Position numbers and translations under genes: made by a program. From Verrucomicrobiia bacterium DG1235 (GTDB taxonomy: Bacteria; Verrucomicrobiota; Verrucomicrobiia; Opitutales; Opitutaceae): a stretch of 64,000 nt of DNA. How positions within the stretch are numbered: position 1 is the stretch's first letter; each line of letters begins with the position of its first letter. The DNA lies in NCBI GenBank assembly GCA_000155695.1, contig DS990592.1:3271973-3335972 (forward strand). The letters run 5' to 3'. The notes under the pieces are model-generated. The model worked only from the letters and a program-made list of their open reading frames with translations. It had not been told where the DNA came from and did not search any database. Positions 54,757 to 63,569 of this stretch are shown piece after piece.

Positions 54757-55968
54757 CTACTGAACCTCAAGATCCAGACTATCGATTTTCGGAGCGATCT
54801 TGCTGCCGGCCCGCATGCGCTGAATGGCTTCTTCCCCGGCCTTCGATAGCGTGTCGAGCTCTTGAATCTGTACCGCCATCTGCGGAAGCGCTTCCTGGCG
54901 ATAGCGAGCGATATCGTCCATGGCCGCCGTGATGTCGTTGAACGACGACTTCAACGCCTCCATATCGAGCGAGGTCGAAGCTGCCTGCTTGTGGATTTCA
55001 ACTCCCTGCGTGCGCAAACGCGAAGCCGTGCCCGCGATCAGCTTTGAAGTTGTCCGATTCAAAGATTCGATCTTGTCGAGCACTAGCTTCTGGTTCGCTA
55101 GGGCGAGCGCCACCGTGACCGCTACTTGTAGTGCTGAAACGGTTACATTGATTGCCCGACCGACTCCACGGATCAATTCGCGATTATTACGAATAATCAA
55201 CTCGATGGAAAGAATCCCCTGCTGGTTAACCACCAGCTGCTGCTGCAGATCCTGAATACGCTGACGCAACGGGAAAACCAGCTCCTCGGAAATGAACTTG
55301 TGACGCGGATCCTCCGGAGCAATCTCGCGCTCAAGCTGATAGCTCAGCTTCTCGTCAATCACCTGCCCCATCGAGATGAGTCGCGACAACTGCTGCGTCA
55401 GTTTCTGCATCACCACCTGGTCCTGAGCCAAAGTCTTGTTGTCACGCTCTAGCGTATCACGACCGGCTTCCAAAGACTTGATGATCTGATCAATCAGCTC
55501 CTGGGCGCTCGCATACTTCAGAAAGTACGCCTCAATCTTATTTCCGATTCCGGGAATCCAAGACAAGGCCTTCGCTACGCCGCTCACGCTAAAGTCCAAG
55601 TCGTTGGGATTCAGCTCGTCGATTTCCTGCTTAAGTGAAATCAAAGCATCCGCCACCGGCCCGCCCTCGCCGCCGCGCTCCATCAATTGCTTGATCGGCT
55701 GCTGCAACATCTTGCTTCGATGCGAGGATGCCCTCTGCACATCCACGCCCATCGAGTCGATAAGCGCCTTCTTCGACGCCTTGTCCTCCGGATCATCCGG
55801 CTGAATCGCGATCACCGCGGCGACGAACTGGTCAGCCTTGACCACGATTTCCGGATCGAGCGCCGCCGGTTCCTTTTCCTCAACCTGAGCGAAACCGAGC
55901 TCAACCTTGAGATCATCTGGAGTTGAGAGGCTCAAGGCCTCGGATGGAGTGTTGGTGGATTCTGACAT
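54757..55968 (-). CDS. telA: TelA/toxic anion resistance family protein
   Basis: 403 residues, soluble and mostly helical. Family text runs from about residue 60 to 385: SSHRSKMLQQPIKQLM, FSVSGVAKALSWIPGIGNKIEAYFLKY, SAQELIDQIIKSLEAGRDTLERDN, VFPLRQRIQDLQQQL, ELIRGVGRAINVTVSALQVAVTVALALANQKLVLDKI. TelA proteins were named from tellurite-resistance loci and recur with vWA and membrane proteins in stress operons; their molecular action is unknown. It lies four bases after the coiled-coil membrane protein gene, indicating close co-expression and probably physical contact. Confidence 0.92.
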   Translation of the reverse strand: MSESTNTPSEALSLSTPDDLKVELGFAQVEEKEPAALDPEIVVKADQFVAAVIAIQPDDPEDKASKKALIDSMGVDVQRASSHRSKMLQQPIKQLMERGGEGGPVADALISLKQEIDELNPNDLDFSVSGVAKALSWIPGIGNKIEAYFLKYASAQELIDQIIKSLEAGRDTLERDNKTLAQDQVVMQKLTQQLSRLISMGQVIDEKLSYQLEREIAPEDPRHKFISEELVFPLRQRIQDLQQQLVVNQQGILSIELIIRNNRELIRGVGRAINVTVSALQVAVTVALALANQKLVLDKIESLNRTTSKLIAGTASRLRTQGVEIHKQAASTSLDMEALKSSFNDITAAMDDIARYRQEALPQMAVQIQELDTLSKAGEEAIQRMRAGSKIAPKIDSLDLEVQ

Positions 55969-55972
55969 AAGG

Positions 55973-56788
55973 CTATTTTTGGGTTTGGTAGATTTCTACA
56001 TTATTTGAAAGATGGGAAAGTTCCGAAATCGCGGCATCCATTTCTAGCTTCGCTTGCCCTGGAGCTGTATCCACTGAGGAAAGACGGCTACCTGTTTCTA
56101 GCAACTGCGTCATCGCTTTCTCGTTTTGATTGAGTAAGGCATCGATTCGCTCCTTCGCCTCATCGGCAAGCCGCAGGCGACTTCGCAGGGCCTCGTAGTC
56201 TGCCTCCGAATTTTGGATACCATTTTCGTCAAGGTACTTGATCTGCTTCTCTATGTAAGAGCGATCTATCGAACTCACGCTCTTGAGCTGGATAACGACC
56301 TTCTGAAGATTGTCCACACCCGCGAGATAAACCTGCTCCGCCACTCCCAGATACCGACCAAACGTCAACTCATGCTCCTCGAACTTCTCGCCCACGATCG
56401 CCGCAAAGGTTTCGTACTTCACCCTCAAGTTCGACAACTGAGCGCTCCCGGCCTCGCAGCCTAGCTTCGTCAGCTCATCGCCTATCGCCTGAATCCTCGC
56501 CTCGCGCTCCCGACGCATCTGCTCGCGCAATCGCCTCAAGTACTTGACCGCCATCCGGTCCTTTCCAAACGCGAATCCATACGCCCACATCGCGCCTCCG
56601 GCGAGAGCGAGCCCCCCAATCGCAATGCCAATCCAAGCCGCATCGAACATAGCAAAACTCACCCCTAGTCCCATAGCCGCCGCCACCGGATAGCTGCTGG
56701 CAGGCTGAGTCCAGATCCGACGATTCACCGATCGAGACACGCTCTTCCGCGAAAAGTCCTCAACTGCTAGCTGCCTTTTATTCGCCAT
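55973..56788 (-). CDS. Two-TM coiled-coil protein of the TelA operon
   Basis: 271 residues. After a basic N-terminus come two adjacent helices at about 33-50 and 52-73 (AAAMGLGVSFAMFDAAWIGIAIGGLALAGGAMWAYGF), then a long charged coiled coil (80-110 and 140-240). TelA genes are often accompanied by such two-helix/coiled-coil proteins (XpaC-like in Firmicutes), but I cannot show homology. Most of the protein should lie in the cytoplasm, where it could link TelA to the membrane. It starts two bases after the preceding gene's stop. Confidence 0.75.
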   Translation of the reverse strand: MANKRQLAVEDFSRKSVSRSVNRRIWTQPASSYPVAAAMGLGVSFAMFDAAWIGIAIGGLALAGGAMWAYGFAFGKDRMAVKYLRRLREQMRREREARIQAIGDELTKLGCEAGSAQLSNLRVKYETFAAIVGEKFEEHELTFGRYLGVAEQVYLAGVDNLQKVVIQLKSVSSIDRSYIEKQIKYLDENGIQNSEADYEALRSRLRLADEAKERIDALLNQNEKAMTQLLETGSRLSSVDTAPGQAKLEMDAAISELSHLSNNVEIYQTQK

Positions 56789-56790
56789 CT

Positions 56791-58329
56791 CTAATACGTA
56801 TCCCTCAAAAATGAAAACTCCACCCGCGACAACCTATTCTGATGCGCTCGATAGGACTCGCCCGCCAATCTCCGCAAAGGCTGCTCGCCGCCAACTCCCA
56901 CCGCTCGCACCCGATCCTCGTCTATCGCGTAGTGATCAACTAAATACTTTGCCACGGATCGAGCTCGCTCTTCCGATAGCTGACGATTCGCTTCCGCATC
57001 TCCTCGAGCGCTTGTATGCCCCGCCACTAGAATTCGAAAATCGGGATAGTTCTGCAAGATATCGACCATCTCCTCAATCGAACTGACTCCTTCCGGACTC
57101 AAACCCGCAGTCCCGCTCTGAAAGGAGATCGGGCGCAACTTTAATGTCCCTACACTCTGCAAAGAATTCCATTGCTCCGCGTTGAGCGGCCGAAAGTCAC
57201 GACTCGAACCAGCTCCCGCCATAGCGCGATTCCGAGACTGACCTCCCAACAAATCGAGAATAACTGTATCGTAAATCACACTACGCGGATCTCCTCTTGG
57301 CAAAGGACTCGTGGAAAAATCTCCAAACTCAATCAACACTCCCACCGTTCGCTCGATTGAATCATAGAGCCGATACATTGGAGAAGCTCCATCCTGCAAG
57401 GCGCCAAACCACAAAAACGCGTTTTCAGACAACCCCTTCCATTCCACCCCATCGATCAATGTTCGCGCTGAATCTTCGGATACATTCGCATCGAGAGCAA
57501 TTTGCTCCACAAGGTCCAACGGATTCGAGCGGTAATCATCGAGAACTGAATAATACAGACCTAAAAAATCGCTCAACGCCTCCGGCTCCGACTGAATAAA
57601 ATCGTGCCGAGCCACCAGCACGTCGACAATCAATCCGGCCGCGCTTTCCGAACCTATCAGCTTCACAAAACGATCATCCTTCAAAGCTACCGACAAGTCC
57701 GGCTCCCAAAGCACCGCCAGCTCTACCCGCTCCGACATCAATTCCTCGAGCGCCTCTTCAGAGCCCCCCACCAGCCTCTGCCACGAACGATTCCCACTCA
57801 GCTCCTCCAAGCCGAAATCCACCGAAATCGCCTTCAGCAAATGGTGGCTGGGCGAATCCCCCGTAAACACGATCTTCCGCGGCGTCCCATCCTTGAGATC
57901 GTCGATGCCAGCAACCGAATCCACTCGACCGACCAGAGCATCGCTCCCTTTCGACTCTGAAAGCACCGCGACGATACTGCCGGGATAATCGCGATCCCTT
58001 CCATTCAGAAGAAATGAATCGACCGTAAACACCGCCAGATCAATTTCGCCCCGCGAGAGGGCTTCGACCCTTCTTTTGTAGTCGCCGCCGTCATCCGCCA
58101 AGCTCAAGCCATAGCCCTCGCCTAGCAAGCGATCGCGAAACGCCTTCGAGCGAAAGATGAAATAGCCAGCATAGGGATCAATTCCCAGCCGGATCGTCGC
58201 CTTCGTCTGAGTCAAGGAGCTAGCCGCTCCACGCTCTTTCTCGATCTTGTATCCTCGATACTGATACGGTCCCACTGACACCAGCACGATCGCGGCAAAC
58301 AAAAAAAAGGCTCCTCTTAACTCGCGCAT
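56791..58329 (-). CDS. Periplasmic solute-binding domain fused to OmpA-like domain (second SBP-OmpA)
   Basis: 512 residues. An N-terminal helix (GAFFLFAAIVLVSVGPYQY) anchors or exports it. Residues 45-300 look like a type II periplasmic binding protein of the NMT1/phosphonate kind (ATIRLGIDPYAGYFIF, GEIDLAVFTVDSFLLNG, KIVFTGDSPSHHLLKAI, VELAVLWEPDLSVAL). Residues 395-505 form an OmpA C-terminal domain (LRPISFQSGTAGLSPEG, NRQLSEERARSVAKYLVDHY, DRVRAVGVGGEQPL). The peptidoglycan-contacting Asp of the usual GHTD is Ser here (AGHTSARGD). No permease or ATPase is linked, so the binding domain probably senses instead of importing. Confidence 0.83.
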   Translation of the reverse strand: MRELRGAFFLFAAIVLVSVGPYQYRGYKIEKERGAASSLTQTKATIRLGIDPYAGYFIFRSKAFRDRLLGEGYGLSLADDGGDYKRRVEALSRGEIDLAVFTVDSFLLNGRDRDYPGSIVAVLSESKGSDALVGRVDSVAGIDDLKDGTPRKIVFTGDSPSHHLLKAISVDFGLEELSGNRSWQRLVGGSEEALEELMSERVELAVLWEPDLSVALKDDRFVKLIGSESAAGLIVDVLVARHDFIQSEPEALSDFLGLYYSVLDDYRSNPLDLVEQIALDANVSEDSARTLIDGVEWKGLSENAFLWFGALQDGASPMYRLYDSIERTVGVLIEFGDFSTSPLPRGDPRSVIYDTVILDLLGGQSRNRAMAGAGSSRDFRPLNAEQWNSLQSVGTLKLRPISFQSGTAGLSPEGVSSIEEMVDILQNYPDFRILVAGHTSARGDAEANRQLSEERARSVAKYLVDHYAIDEDRVRAVGVGGEQPLRRLAGESYRAHQNRLSRVEFSFLRDTY

Positions 58330-58349
58330 GCTTCGCTATCCGATCTCCG

Positions 58350-59123
58350 CTAGTTTTGAAAATCGCTCGGATCGATGAAACTCTCAGACTCGGAGGCGAT
58401 CACCTGATTTAGCGCGTCTATCAAAGCTTTCGGCGAACTCGCTGTTACGTACTGCGTCACGCCGGGTAAATTCAAGGCATGATCCGCAACTCCAAACCCA
58501 ATCGTCTGCACCTCGATCGGCGACTCCCGAGTCACCTCCATCGCCACACCGGCCGGATTGCCGTCGCTCGAAGCTCCGTCCGTCACGATTACCAACACGT
58601 AACGGCCATATCCGCTCTGACGCTGAGCCTGCTCCGTCAAAACACGATAGCCAGTCACGATCGACTCCACCAATGGCGTCCGCCCCTTAGCCCGTATTTG
58701 AGAAACGGATCCAATAAACGCCTGCCGATTCCCCCGCCCCAGCGGCAACAACTCCCGCACAGGATCAAAGGTCAGCAAACCTAGATTAGCGTCCTCCGGC
58801 AAATTATTGGCAAAGGTGACCAATGCCTGCTTGCCTGCCTCGATTTTCGGAAGCTGCTGGGCCACCAGCTCATTCATGCTCCCACTCGCGTCAAAAATCA
58901 CATAGTAATTCGTCAGCACCGGATCTGCCTCCATCAAAACATTCGCTTCCTGAATCGCGGGAGGCCAAGGTCCATCCGGTATTAAGTTCGTCACTACAGC
59001 CTTTCGAGACTGGCTCGAAGGGACTGGCGACTGCGGAGGAGGATTTTCGTTGCTATCCTTCAAAATCATCAGCACCGCGACCACGCCGATTGCTGCAATC
59101 GTTCCTAGCTTATTCTTATTCAT
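58350..59123 (-). CDS. Membrane-anchored von Willebrand factor A domain protein
   Basis: 257 residues. One N-terminal helix (TIAAIGVVAVLMILK), a Pro/Ser-rich spacer, and a vWA domain from about 70 to 240. The metal-ion-dependent adhesion site is complete: DASGSM (Asp78, Ser80, Ser82), the Thr of RTPLVESI and the Asp of VIVTDGASSDG. The domain therefore can bind a divalent metal and a protein ligand, and it faces the periplasm if the helix is a signal anchor. It sits between the two SBP-OmpA genes, with gaps of 12 and 20 bases. Confidence 0.9.
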   Translation of the reverse strand: MNKNKLGTIAAIGVVAVLMILKDSNENPPPQSPVPSSQSRKAVVTNLIPDGPWPPAIQEANVLMEADPVLTNYYVIFDASGSMNELVAQQLPKIEAGKQALVTFANNLPEDANLGLLTFDPVRELLPLGRGNRQAFIGSVSQIRAKGRTPLVESIVTGYRVLTEQAQRQSGYGRYVLVIVTDGASSDGNPAGVAMEVTRESPIEVQTIGFGVADHALNLPGVTQYVTASSPKALIDALNQVIASESESFIDPSDFQN

Positions 59124-59135
59124 AGCGAGGACCGG

Positions 59136-60905
59136 TTAAAAGAGAGGCTCAAACACTTCGGCTTCCGCCTCCACCTGTATCAACCGGAATACGACACGCC
59201 GCGTCGCCTCCCACTCCTCCCGCGTGCGCGGGGCGCTCGCAAGGCTAAGGTCTCCATCCGCATCATACGAGGCGCCTTGCGTGTTGGGCTTCATCACCCC
59301 ATGCCCCACTACGCCGAACTGACTCGGATCAAGACTCAGCCCCATCGCCTGCCCGTAGTTCATCAGACTATCCTTCACCGCGTTTGCTCGCGAATAACTA
59401 AGATTCTTAGCCGACTGCTTCACTCGATTCAACACCATCTGCTGGGAGCCATTCTTCTTAGCCCGAAGATAACTCGTCGGATCGCTATGCCCCTCGATCG
59501 TCAACAAGGCCCCGCCATATATCGAAACCAACTCGATCACCTTGTTGAATTCACTCTGATACAAGTCTGAGGAAAAGGCATTCTGATTTGGACTAAAATA
59601 GATCTCAAAAGCGTATAGCTCCCCTTCATCGAGCGTATTCATTTGCTGGCGACGTGAAAGCACCGCCGCTACAGCCCCCTCATCAAATCGCTTCGTCTCC
59701 GCAACGAGGCTCGCGCCCGAAAGCTGACGCAATCGCTCGTAGTCAAACGGGGCCTTCGAAAGCTCGCGAGTCGTCTGGATCAACCCGAGCCCAAGGAACG
59801 AATTCTGTATCTCTGAGTTCAATGCCTCGAACCGACGCTGATCGTGAGGATTCGTGAAAAAACGCTGGTTGCCTCCAAGACCGACAAACCGCGCATCCGC
59901 GTACATCCCGCGCATATCCTCAACCATATTCGCGTCATCGAGCAGCAACTCCGCCGAAGCCCGAAGCGTCTCGTTCAGCTCAGAGCCATTTGCCGCAACT
60001 TGCTCCCTCAAGGCTTCCTCCGCCTTCGCCAAGGCAACCACGAACTTTTCCACCACCTCTGGGTACCGTTGATAGAAATCACGCCGCACCGCGTACACGT
60101 CGGCGATCACGCGGTCAGCCGTTTTCGTTGAAAGCAATATCTTCGCGCCGTGCACGCTGCCCTCAGCCCCGGTTCCGACAGAGCCGCCCGAAGTGAGCGC
60201 CAAGGCATCCGGAATGATCGCCATCGCCGCATCTACCTCCGCGTCTTGCGCGAGCGCCATGGCTGGACTGCTCGAGTCTGGTCCAGCCTCGAAGAGATCC
60301 GGCATCCAGCGGATAGTCACGTCGTCTGTAGTGAGTCCGACACTACTAAGCACTGTCGTCAAATAATCCACATGGGGTCCGTATGCCTGCAAGGCGATCG
60401 TCTTCCCCTTCAAATCTGCAGGACGTCGTATGCTATCTTTAACTACAAGAGCATCACCTCCAGCCGACCAAGTCAGCTGATAGATCACTACCATCTCCGT
60501 AAACGATTGCCGCTCTGTCACGTCCGTCGCCATGTTCAGCATACCCATCGTTCCCCGCAGAAATGGCGTATCACCCCTCAAGTATCCCTCAACCTGGCGG
60601 GCGAAATTGTCCTCTCGATAGAGCGACACCTCCAGGCCTTGTTCAGCGAAAGCGCTACCGCCACGCGTCACCCGAGCATTGCCATTCGCTAGCACCGTTT
60701 GAATATCTCCTCCCCAAGCAATGAGGGGGACCTTCAGTCGAGTCGAAGATCCGCTCCAAGCCTGAGCCTGCACAGTGACGCTCTCCGAAAGCGGGTCTTG
60801 GCTCACATAGTCGAGCCCTAAGGCTGCCGCAACGAAAACGGGAAATGAAATAAAAAGACACGAGGTACGCAGCAACCTCGCAAGGTGGGTTAGTTGGGTA
60901 GTCAT
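59136..60905 (-). CDS. Periplasmic solute-binding domain fused to OmpA-like domain (first SBP-OmpA)
   Basis: 589 residues and the first gene of the operon. After an N-terminal hydrophobic segment (SCLFISFPVFVAAALGL), residues 55-360 resemble a type II solute-binding protein (KVPLIAWGGDIQTVLANG, LKGKTIALQAYGPHVDYLTTVLSSVGL, DAEVDAAMAIIPDALAL). Residues 435-585 form an OmpA-like domain (YAFEIYFSPNQNAFSSDLYQ, LTIEGHSDPT with the peptidoglycan-binding Asp kept, LSYSRANAVKDSLM, FGVVGHGVMKP), with a 15-20 residue insert between GHSD and the SRA helix. It differs strongly from the second SBP-OmpA, so the two may bind different ligands or form a heteromer. Confidence 0.85.
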   Translation of the reverse strand: MTTQLTHLARLLRTSCLFISFPVFVAAALGLDYVSQDPLSESVTVQAQAWSGSSTRLKVPLIAWGGDIQTVLANGNARVTRGGSAFAEQGLEVSLYREDNFARQVEGYLRGDTPFLRGTMGMLNMATDVTERQSFTEMVVIYQLTWSAGGDALVVKDSIRRPADLKGKTIALQAYGPHVDYLTTVLSSVGLTTDDVTIRWMPDLFEAGPDSSSPAMALAQDAEVDAAMAIIPDALALTSGGSVGTGAEGSVHGAKILLSTKTADRVIADVYAVRRDFYQRYPEVVEKFVVALAKAEEALREQVAANGSELNETLRASAELLLDDANMVEDMRGMYADARFVGLGGNQRFFTNPHDQRRFEALNSEIQNSFLGLGLIQTTRELSKAPFDYERLRQLSGASLVAETKRFDEGAVAAVLSRRQQMNTLDEGELYAFEIYFSPNQNAFSSDLYQSEFNKVIELVSIYGGALLTIEGHSDPTSYLRAKKNGSQQMVLNRVKQSAKNLSYSRANAVKDSLMNYGQAMGLSLDPSQFGVVGHGVMKPNTQGASYDADGDLSLASAPRTREEWEATRRVVFRLIQVEAEAEVFEPLF

Positions 60906-61028
60906 AGGTTCAGAAAAATTCCGGGTCGCAAATGACAGACTAGGTATTTTCTCGTAATCCAGTCAACTGCTAAGCGAACAAGTTCCACTTCCTTTTAAAA
61001 ACCCTAGCCGCCCATCTGGCAACACTTG

Positions 61029-61940
61029 CTAACCAGCTCCTACCCACAAGGGCGATTGGCGCATGGCCAATTCCTCGCCACGCCTCAATTCCACCTCTAC
61101 CTGACCAAGCCGCATCCCCGCCCAACCTTGCTGAGTGATTCGCGTCACGCCACCACCCCTGCGCGGTAGCTCAACAAGCTCGTCCAAAAATGTATGCGAA
61201 TGAGCCCCCAGAATCAGGTCGATCCCCTCCACCTCCGCCGGGAAACGATCGTCGCGCATTTCCTCGCCCTCGTAGCGCGTGTTGTAGCCCATATGCGAAA
61301 GGCATACGATCACGTTACACCCGCGAGCCTTCAACTCCGCCACCGAGCGACGCGCAGACTCCACCGGATCGAGGTAGCTTACACCCTCGTGATTATGCCC
61401 AGCCACCATGCCGTCAAATTTGCAAAGCAGTCCGAACAACCCCACCTTGAACGGACCGATCTGCTTGATAGTCCAAGGCTTAACAATCGGAGCCAAGGCC
61501 TTCGCTCCACTCCAATCAAGATTGCTCGAAATCCACTCGAACCCCGCCAACGGCATCGTCTTTTCAAGACCCTCGATTCCGTTGTCGAACTCGTGATTCC
61601 CCACCGTCGCGACCTCGTAACCCATCTTGTTCATCGCCTCGATCTCCACCTCGCCACCATAAAGATTGTAGTACGGCGTCCCTTGAAACATGTCCCCGCT
61701 GTCCACCAGCAAAGTATACTCTCTTTGCGCGCGTATCCGGTCGATCAATACCTTCCTGCGAGCAACCCCGCCAAGTCCCTGATTCCTGCTCCCGTCCATC
61801 GGAAAAGGATCAATTCGCGAATGCGTATCATTCGTCTGCAAAATCGTCAGCTTCGGCGCCGCATTTCCAACCCTAGCCATCGCTCCCGACAATACCGTCA
61901 GTCCCAAGCCAGCCGTCCCAATAAATCGTCTTCTATTCAT
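61029..61940 (-). CDS. 5'-nucleotidase/UshA-like metallophosphatase, catalytic domain only
   Basis: 303 residues. A Tat-type signal peptide (MNRRRFIGTAGLGLTVLSG) leads to a dinuclear-metal phosphoesterase: LQTNDTHSRIDP, VDSGDMFQGTPYYNLYGG, ATVGNHEFDNG, VCLSHMGYNTR and LILGAHSHTFLDELVE supply the expected Asp, Asn and His ligands. In UshA-type 5'-nucleotidases this domain is followed in the same chain by a substrate-binding C-terminal domain; here that domain is encoded by the upstream gene, which ends 17 bases before this one starts. It probably removes phosphate from nucleotides in the periplasm. Confidence 0.92.
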   Translation of the reverse strand: MNRRRFIGTAGLGLTVLSGAMARVGNAAPKLTILQTNDTHSRIDPFPMDGSRNQGLGGVARRKVLIDRIRAQREYTLLVDSGDMFQGTPYYNLYGGEVEIEAMNKMGYEVATVGNHEFDNGIEGLEKTMPLAGFEWISSNLDWSGAKALAPIVKPWTIKQIGPFKVGLFGLLCKFDGMVAGHNHEGVSYLDPVESARRSVAELKARGCNVIVCLSHMGYNTRYEGEEMRDDRFPAEVEGIDLILGAHSHTFLDELVELPRRGGGVTRITQQGWAGMRLGQVEVELRRGEELAMRQSPLWVGAG

Positions 61941-61957
61941 AATGATATACCTCTCCC

Positions 61958-62719
61958 CTAGTCTATCAGCGTCACACGGTCCTCTCCCGCATCGAAGATC
62001 TTTACCCCTTGCTCCGTCAAAGCCGACAAATGCAGCACGATCGCATCTCGTTGTATCAAATTAGCAGATACACGCTGCTCGATAATCCACTCCTCTCGAA
62101 AAAGCTCCTCCCAAGTCGAGACCAGATAATCGATCGAAACCATCTTATAGCGCCTCTTCGGATCAATAAGCTCCCCGCCAATCCGCGCCTCGACCAGCTT
62201 CTGATCGCTATTGTACGCAACCTGCATGCCGGAAATAGCCGAGGCTCCACCCCCCGAGATTTGCCGCGCCAGCTCCAAGGCCAATTCACCGTCCACTTCC
62301 AAATAGGTCAGATAATTCTGAAACGGCGACAACTCCGTGAGCAAGCCCATCGTCAGCTCCCCCTCCGGCATATTCCGCCGCAAGCCGCCAAAATTAGTTA
62401 CCGCGAAATCTATCTCCTCGCCAAACTCCTTCGCGCCCACCACCCGCAGCGAATCCGCCACTAGGTTCGAAAGACCGCACTCCGGACGCCGCCGCGATAG
62501 CGGCTCCGCCGCATAGCCGATCACCTCCGCCGCAAACGCCTCCACTCCAGCGCGGTACGGAATCAGGTACGCCTCCATCTCCGCGTCGCCCTTCGTCTCC
62601 GCATCGACCCGGACAATCGAGAAATCGACCCCGACCGCCGCCTCCTCCACCGGAGCCGAAACCGCCCACAAGGATGCCCACAAAAAACAGAGACTAAAAA
62701 ACGAAAACCGTACCCGCAT
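61958..62719 (-). CDS. 5'-nucleotidase C-terminal (substrate-binding) domain protein
   Basis: 253 residues from the ATG at 62719, which gives a signal peptide (MRVRFSFFSLCFLWASLWAVSAP); an ATG four codons earlier is also possible. The rest is the UshA C-terminal domain: AEPLSRRRPECGLSNLVADSLR, AVTNFGGLRRNMPEGELTMGLLTELSPFQNYLTYLEVDG, ISGMQVAYNSD and YKMVSIDYLVSTWEE. In that family the Asn-Phe-Gly-Gly-Leu-Arg loop binds the substrate. With the catalytic domain in the next gene, the enzyme is split and in reversed order relative to UshA. Confidence 0.9.
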   Translation of the reverse strand: MRVRFSFFSLCFLWASLWAVSAPVEEAAVGVDFSIVRVDAETKGDAEMEAYLIPYRAGVEAFAAEVIGYAAEPLSRRRPECGLSNLVADSLRVVGAKEFGEEIDFAVTNFGGLRRNMPEGELTMGLLTELSPFQNYLTYLEVDGELALELARQISGGGASAISGMQVAYNSDQKLVEARIGGELIDPKRRYKMVSIDYLVSTWEELFREEWIIEQRVSANLIQRDAIVLHLSALTEQGVKIFDAGEDRVTLID

Positions 62720-62828
62720 GAACGCTACCATCACGAAACGATAGCAACTTTCAAGCCACCACCCGCGCTTTTTCCGCGCCAAACACCCCCCACCCCAACA
62801 AACCTCAAACTTCCCAGCAAACTGCCAT

Positions 62829-62866
62829 GCGCAATCCAATGTCTAACGTTAGACATTCGATTGCGC
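62829..62866. repeat. 38-bp palindrome, copy 2
   Basis: Same sequence as the 40-bp palindrome at 4515-4554 except for one base at 62858 (C for G), which breaks one pair of the right arm; the outermost CG pair is also missing. It lies in the gap between two minus-strand genes, nine bases past the stop of the upstream one. Two copies 58 kb apart with 37 identical bases point to a mobile or conserved genomic element. Confidence 0.85.
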
Positions 62867-62874
62867 CACCCTTG

Positions 62875-63414
62875 CTACTCTCCAGGCAGCTTAAAATGCC
62901 GATTCAGCTCATACATCATCTCAGTCAAGGCCTTCGTCATCGCCTCAATCCGAGCCCTCCGCTCAAACTCCTGCGACGACAGCGTCGTAAGCGAACCCCT
63001 AGATCTAAACGAACCCAACTTATTCCGGTAGCCATCAGCCTTGAGCCGCGCCCTGATCACCGCCTCCAAAGTATTCATCCGATCCCGCTCCCACCTCACT
63101 GCATAGATCTCCAAAACGGGCAGACCCTTTTCCACCCGATCCAGAGGATCCACGATTTCTACCGCCATCGGAAACCCTGTTCTCTCTAAAACCACAGCAA
63201 GCGCCTCGGCAAACTCCTCCCGCGCCGTTTGCTCCATCGCGTCCGCAATAGACGGAGCGCTAAAATTCAAATCCACGTTTGCGTTATAATAAAAACTGAC
63301 CTGCAGCAGCTCCTCCTCATTCAGGAAAATAAACGGATCGTCTCGCTTCGCCCAAGCACCCGAAACCACAGCAAACACTAAAACAACCAAAACCGTTCCT
63401 CTGAATTTACTCAT
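62875..63414 (-). CDS. Small exported protein of unknown function
   Basis: 179 residues with a signal peptide (MSKFRGTVLVVLVFAVVSGAWA). The mature part has a beta segment (FIFLNEEELLQVSFYYNANVDLNFSAP), helices at about 55-80, and a C-terminal Arg/Lys-rich helical half (RLKADGYRNKLGSFRSRGSL ... RARIEAMTKALTEMMYELNRHFKLPGE). The strong ribosome binding site AAGGAGG lies 9 bases before the ATG at 63414 and only 3 before an ATG at 63420, which decides the start. Family not recognised. It may be co-transcribed with the 5'-nucleotidase genes downstream. Confidence 0.75.
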   Translation of the reverse strand: MSKFRGTVLVVLVFAVVSGAWAKRDDPFIFLNEEELLQVSFYYNANVDLNFSAPSIADAMEQTAREEFAEALAVVLERTGFPMAVEIVDPLDRVEKGLPVLEIYAVRWERDRMNTLEAVIRARLKADGYRNKLGSFRSRGSLTTLSSQEFERRARIEAMTKALTEMMYELNRHFKLPGE

Positions 63415-63569
63415 CTCCATTTCCTCCTTCCATTCTTAGTCCCCCTCCTTGCAAAAGAGATCCCAATACAAACACCTCCCCGCCCACAACACAAGACAGC
63501 CCACAATTCCCCGCCGCAAAGCTTGCAGCCCGCCACCTGCTCGCGCCTCAATACCGTCGCCATTCCTCC

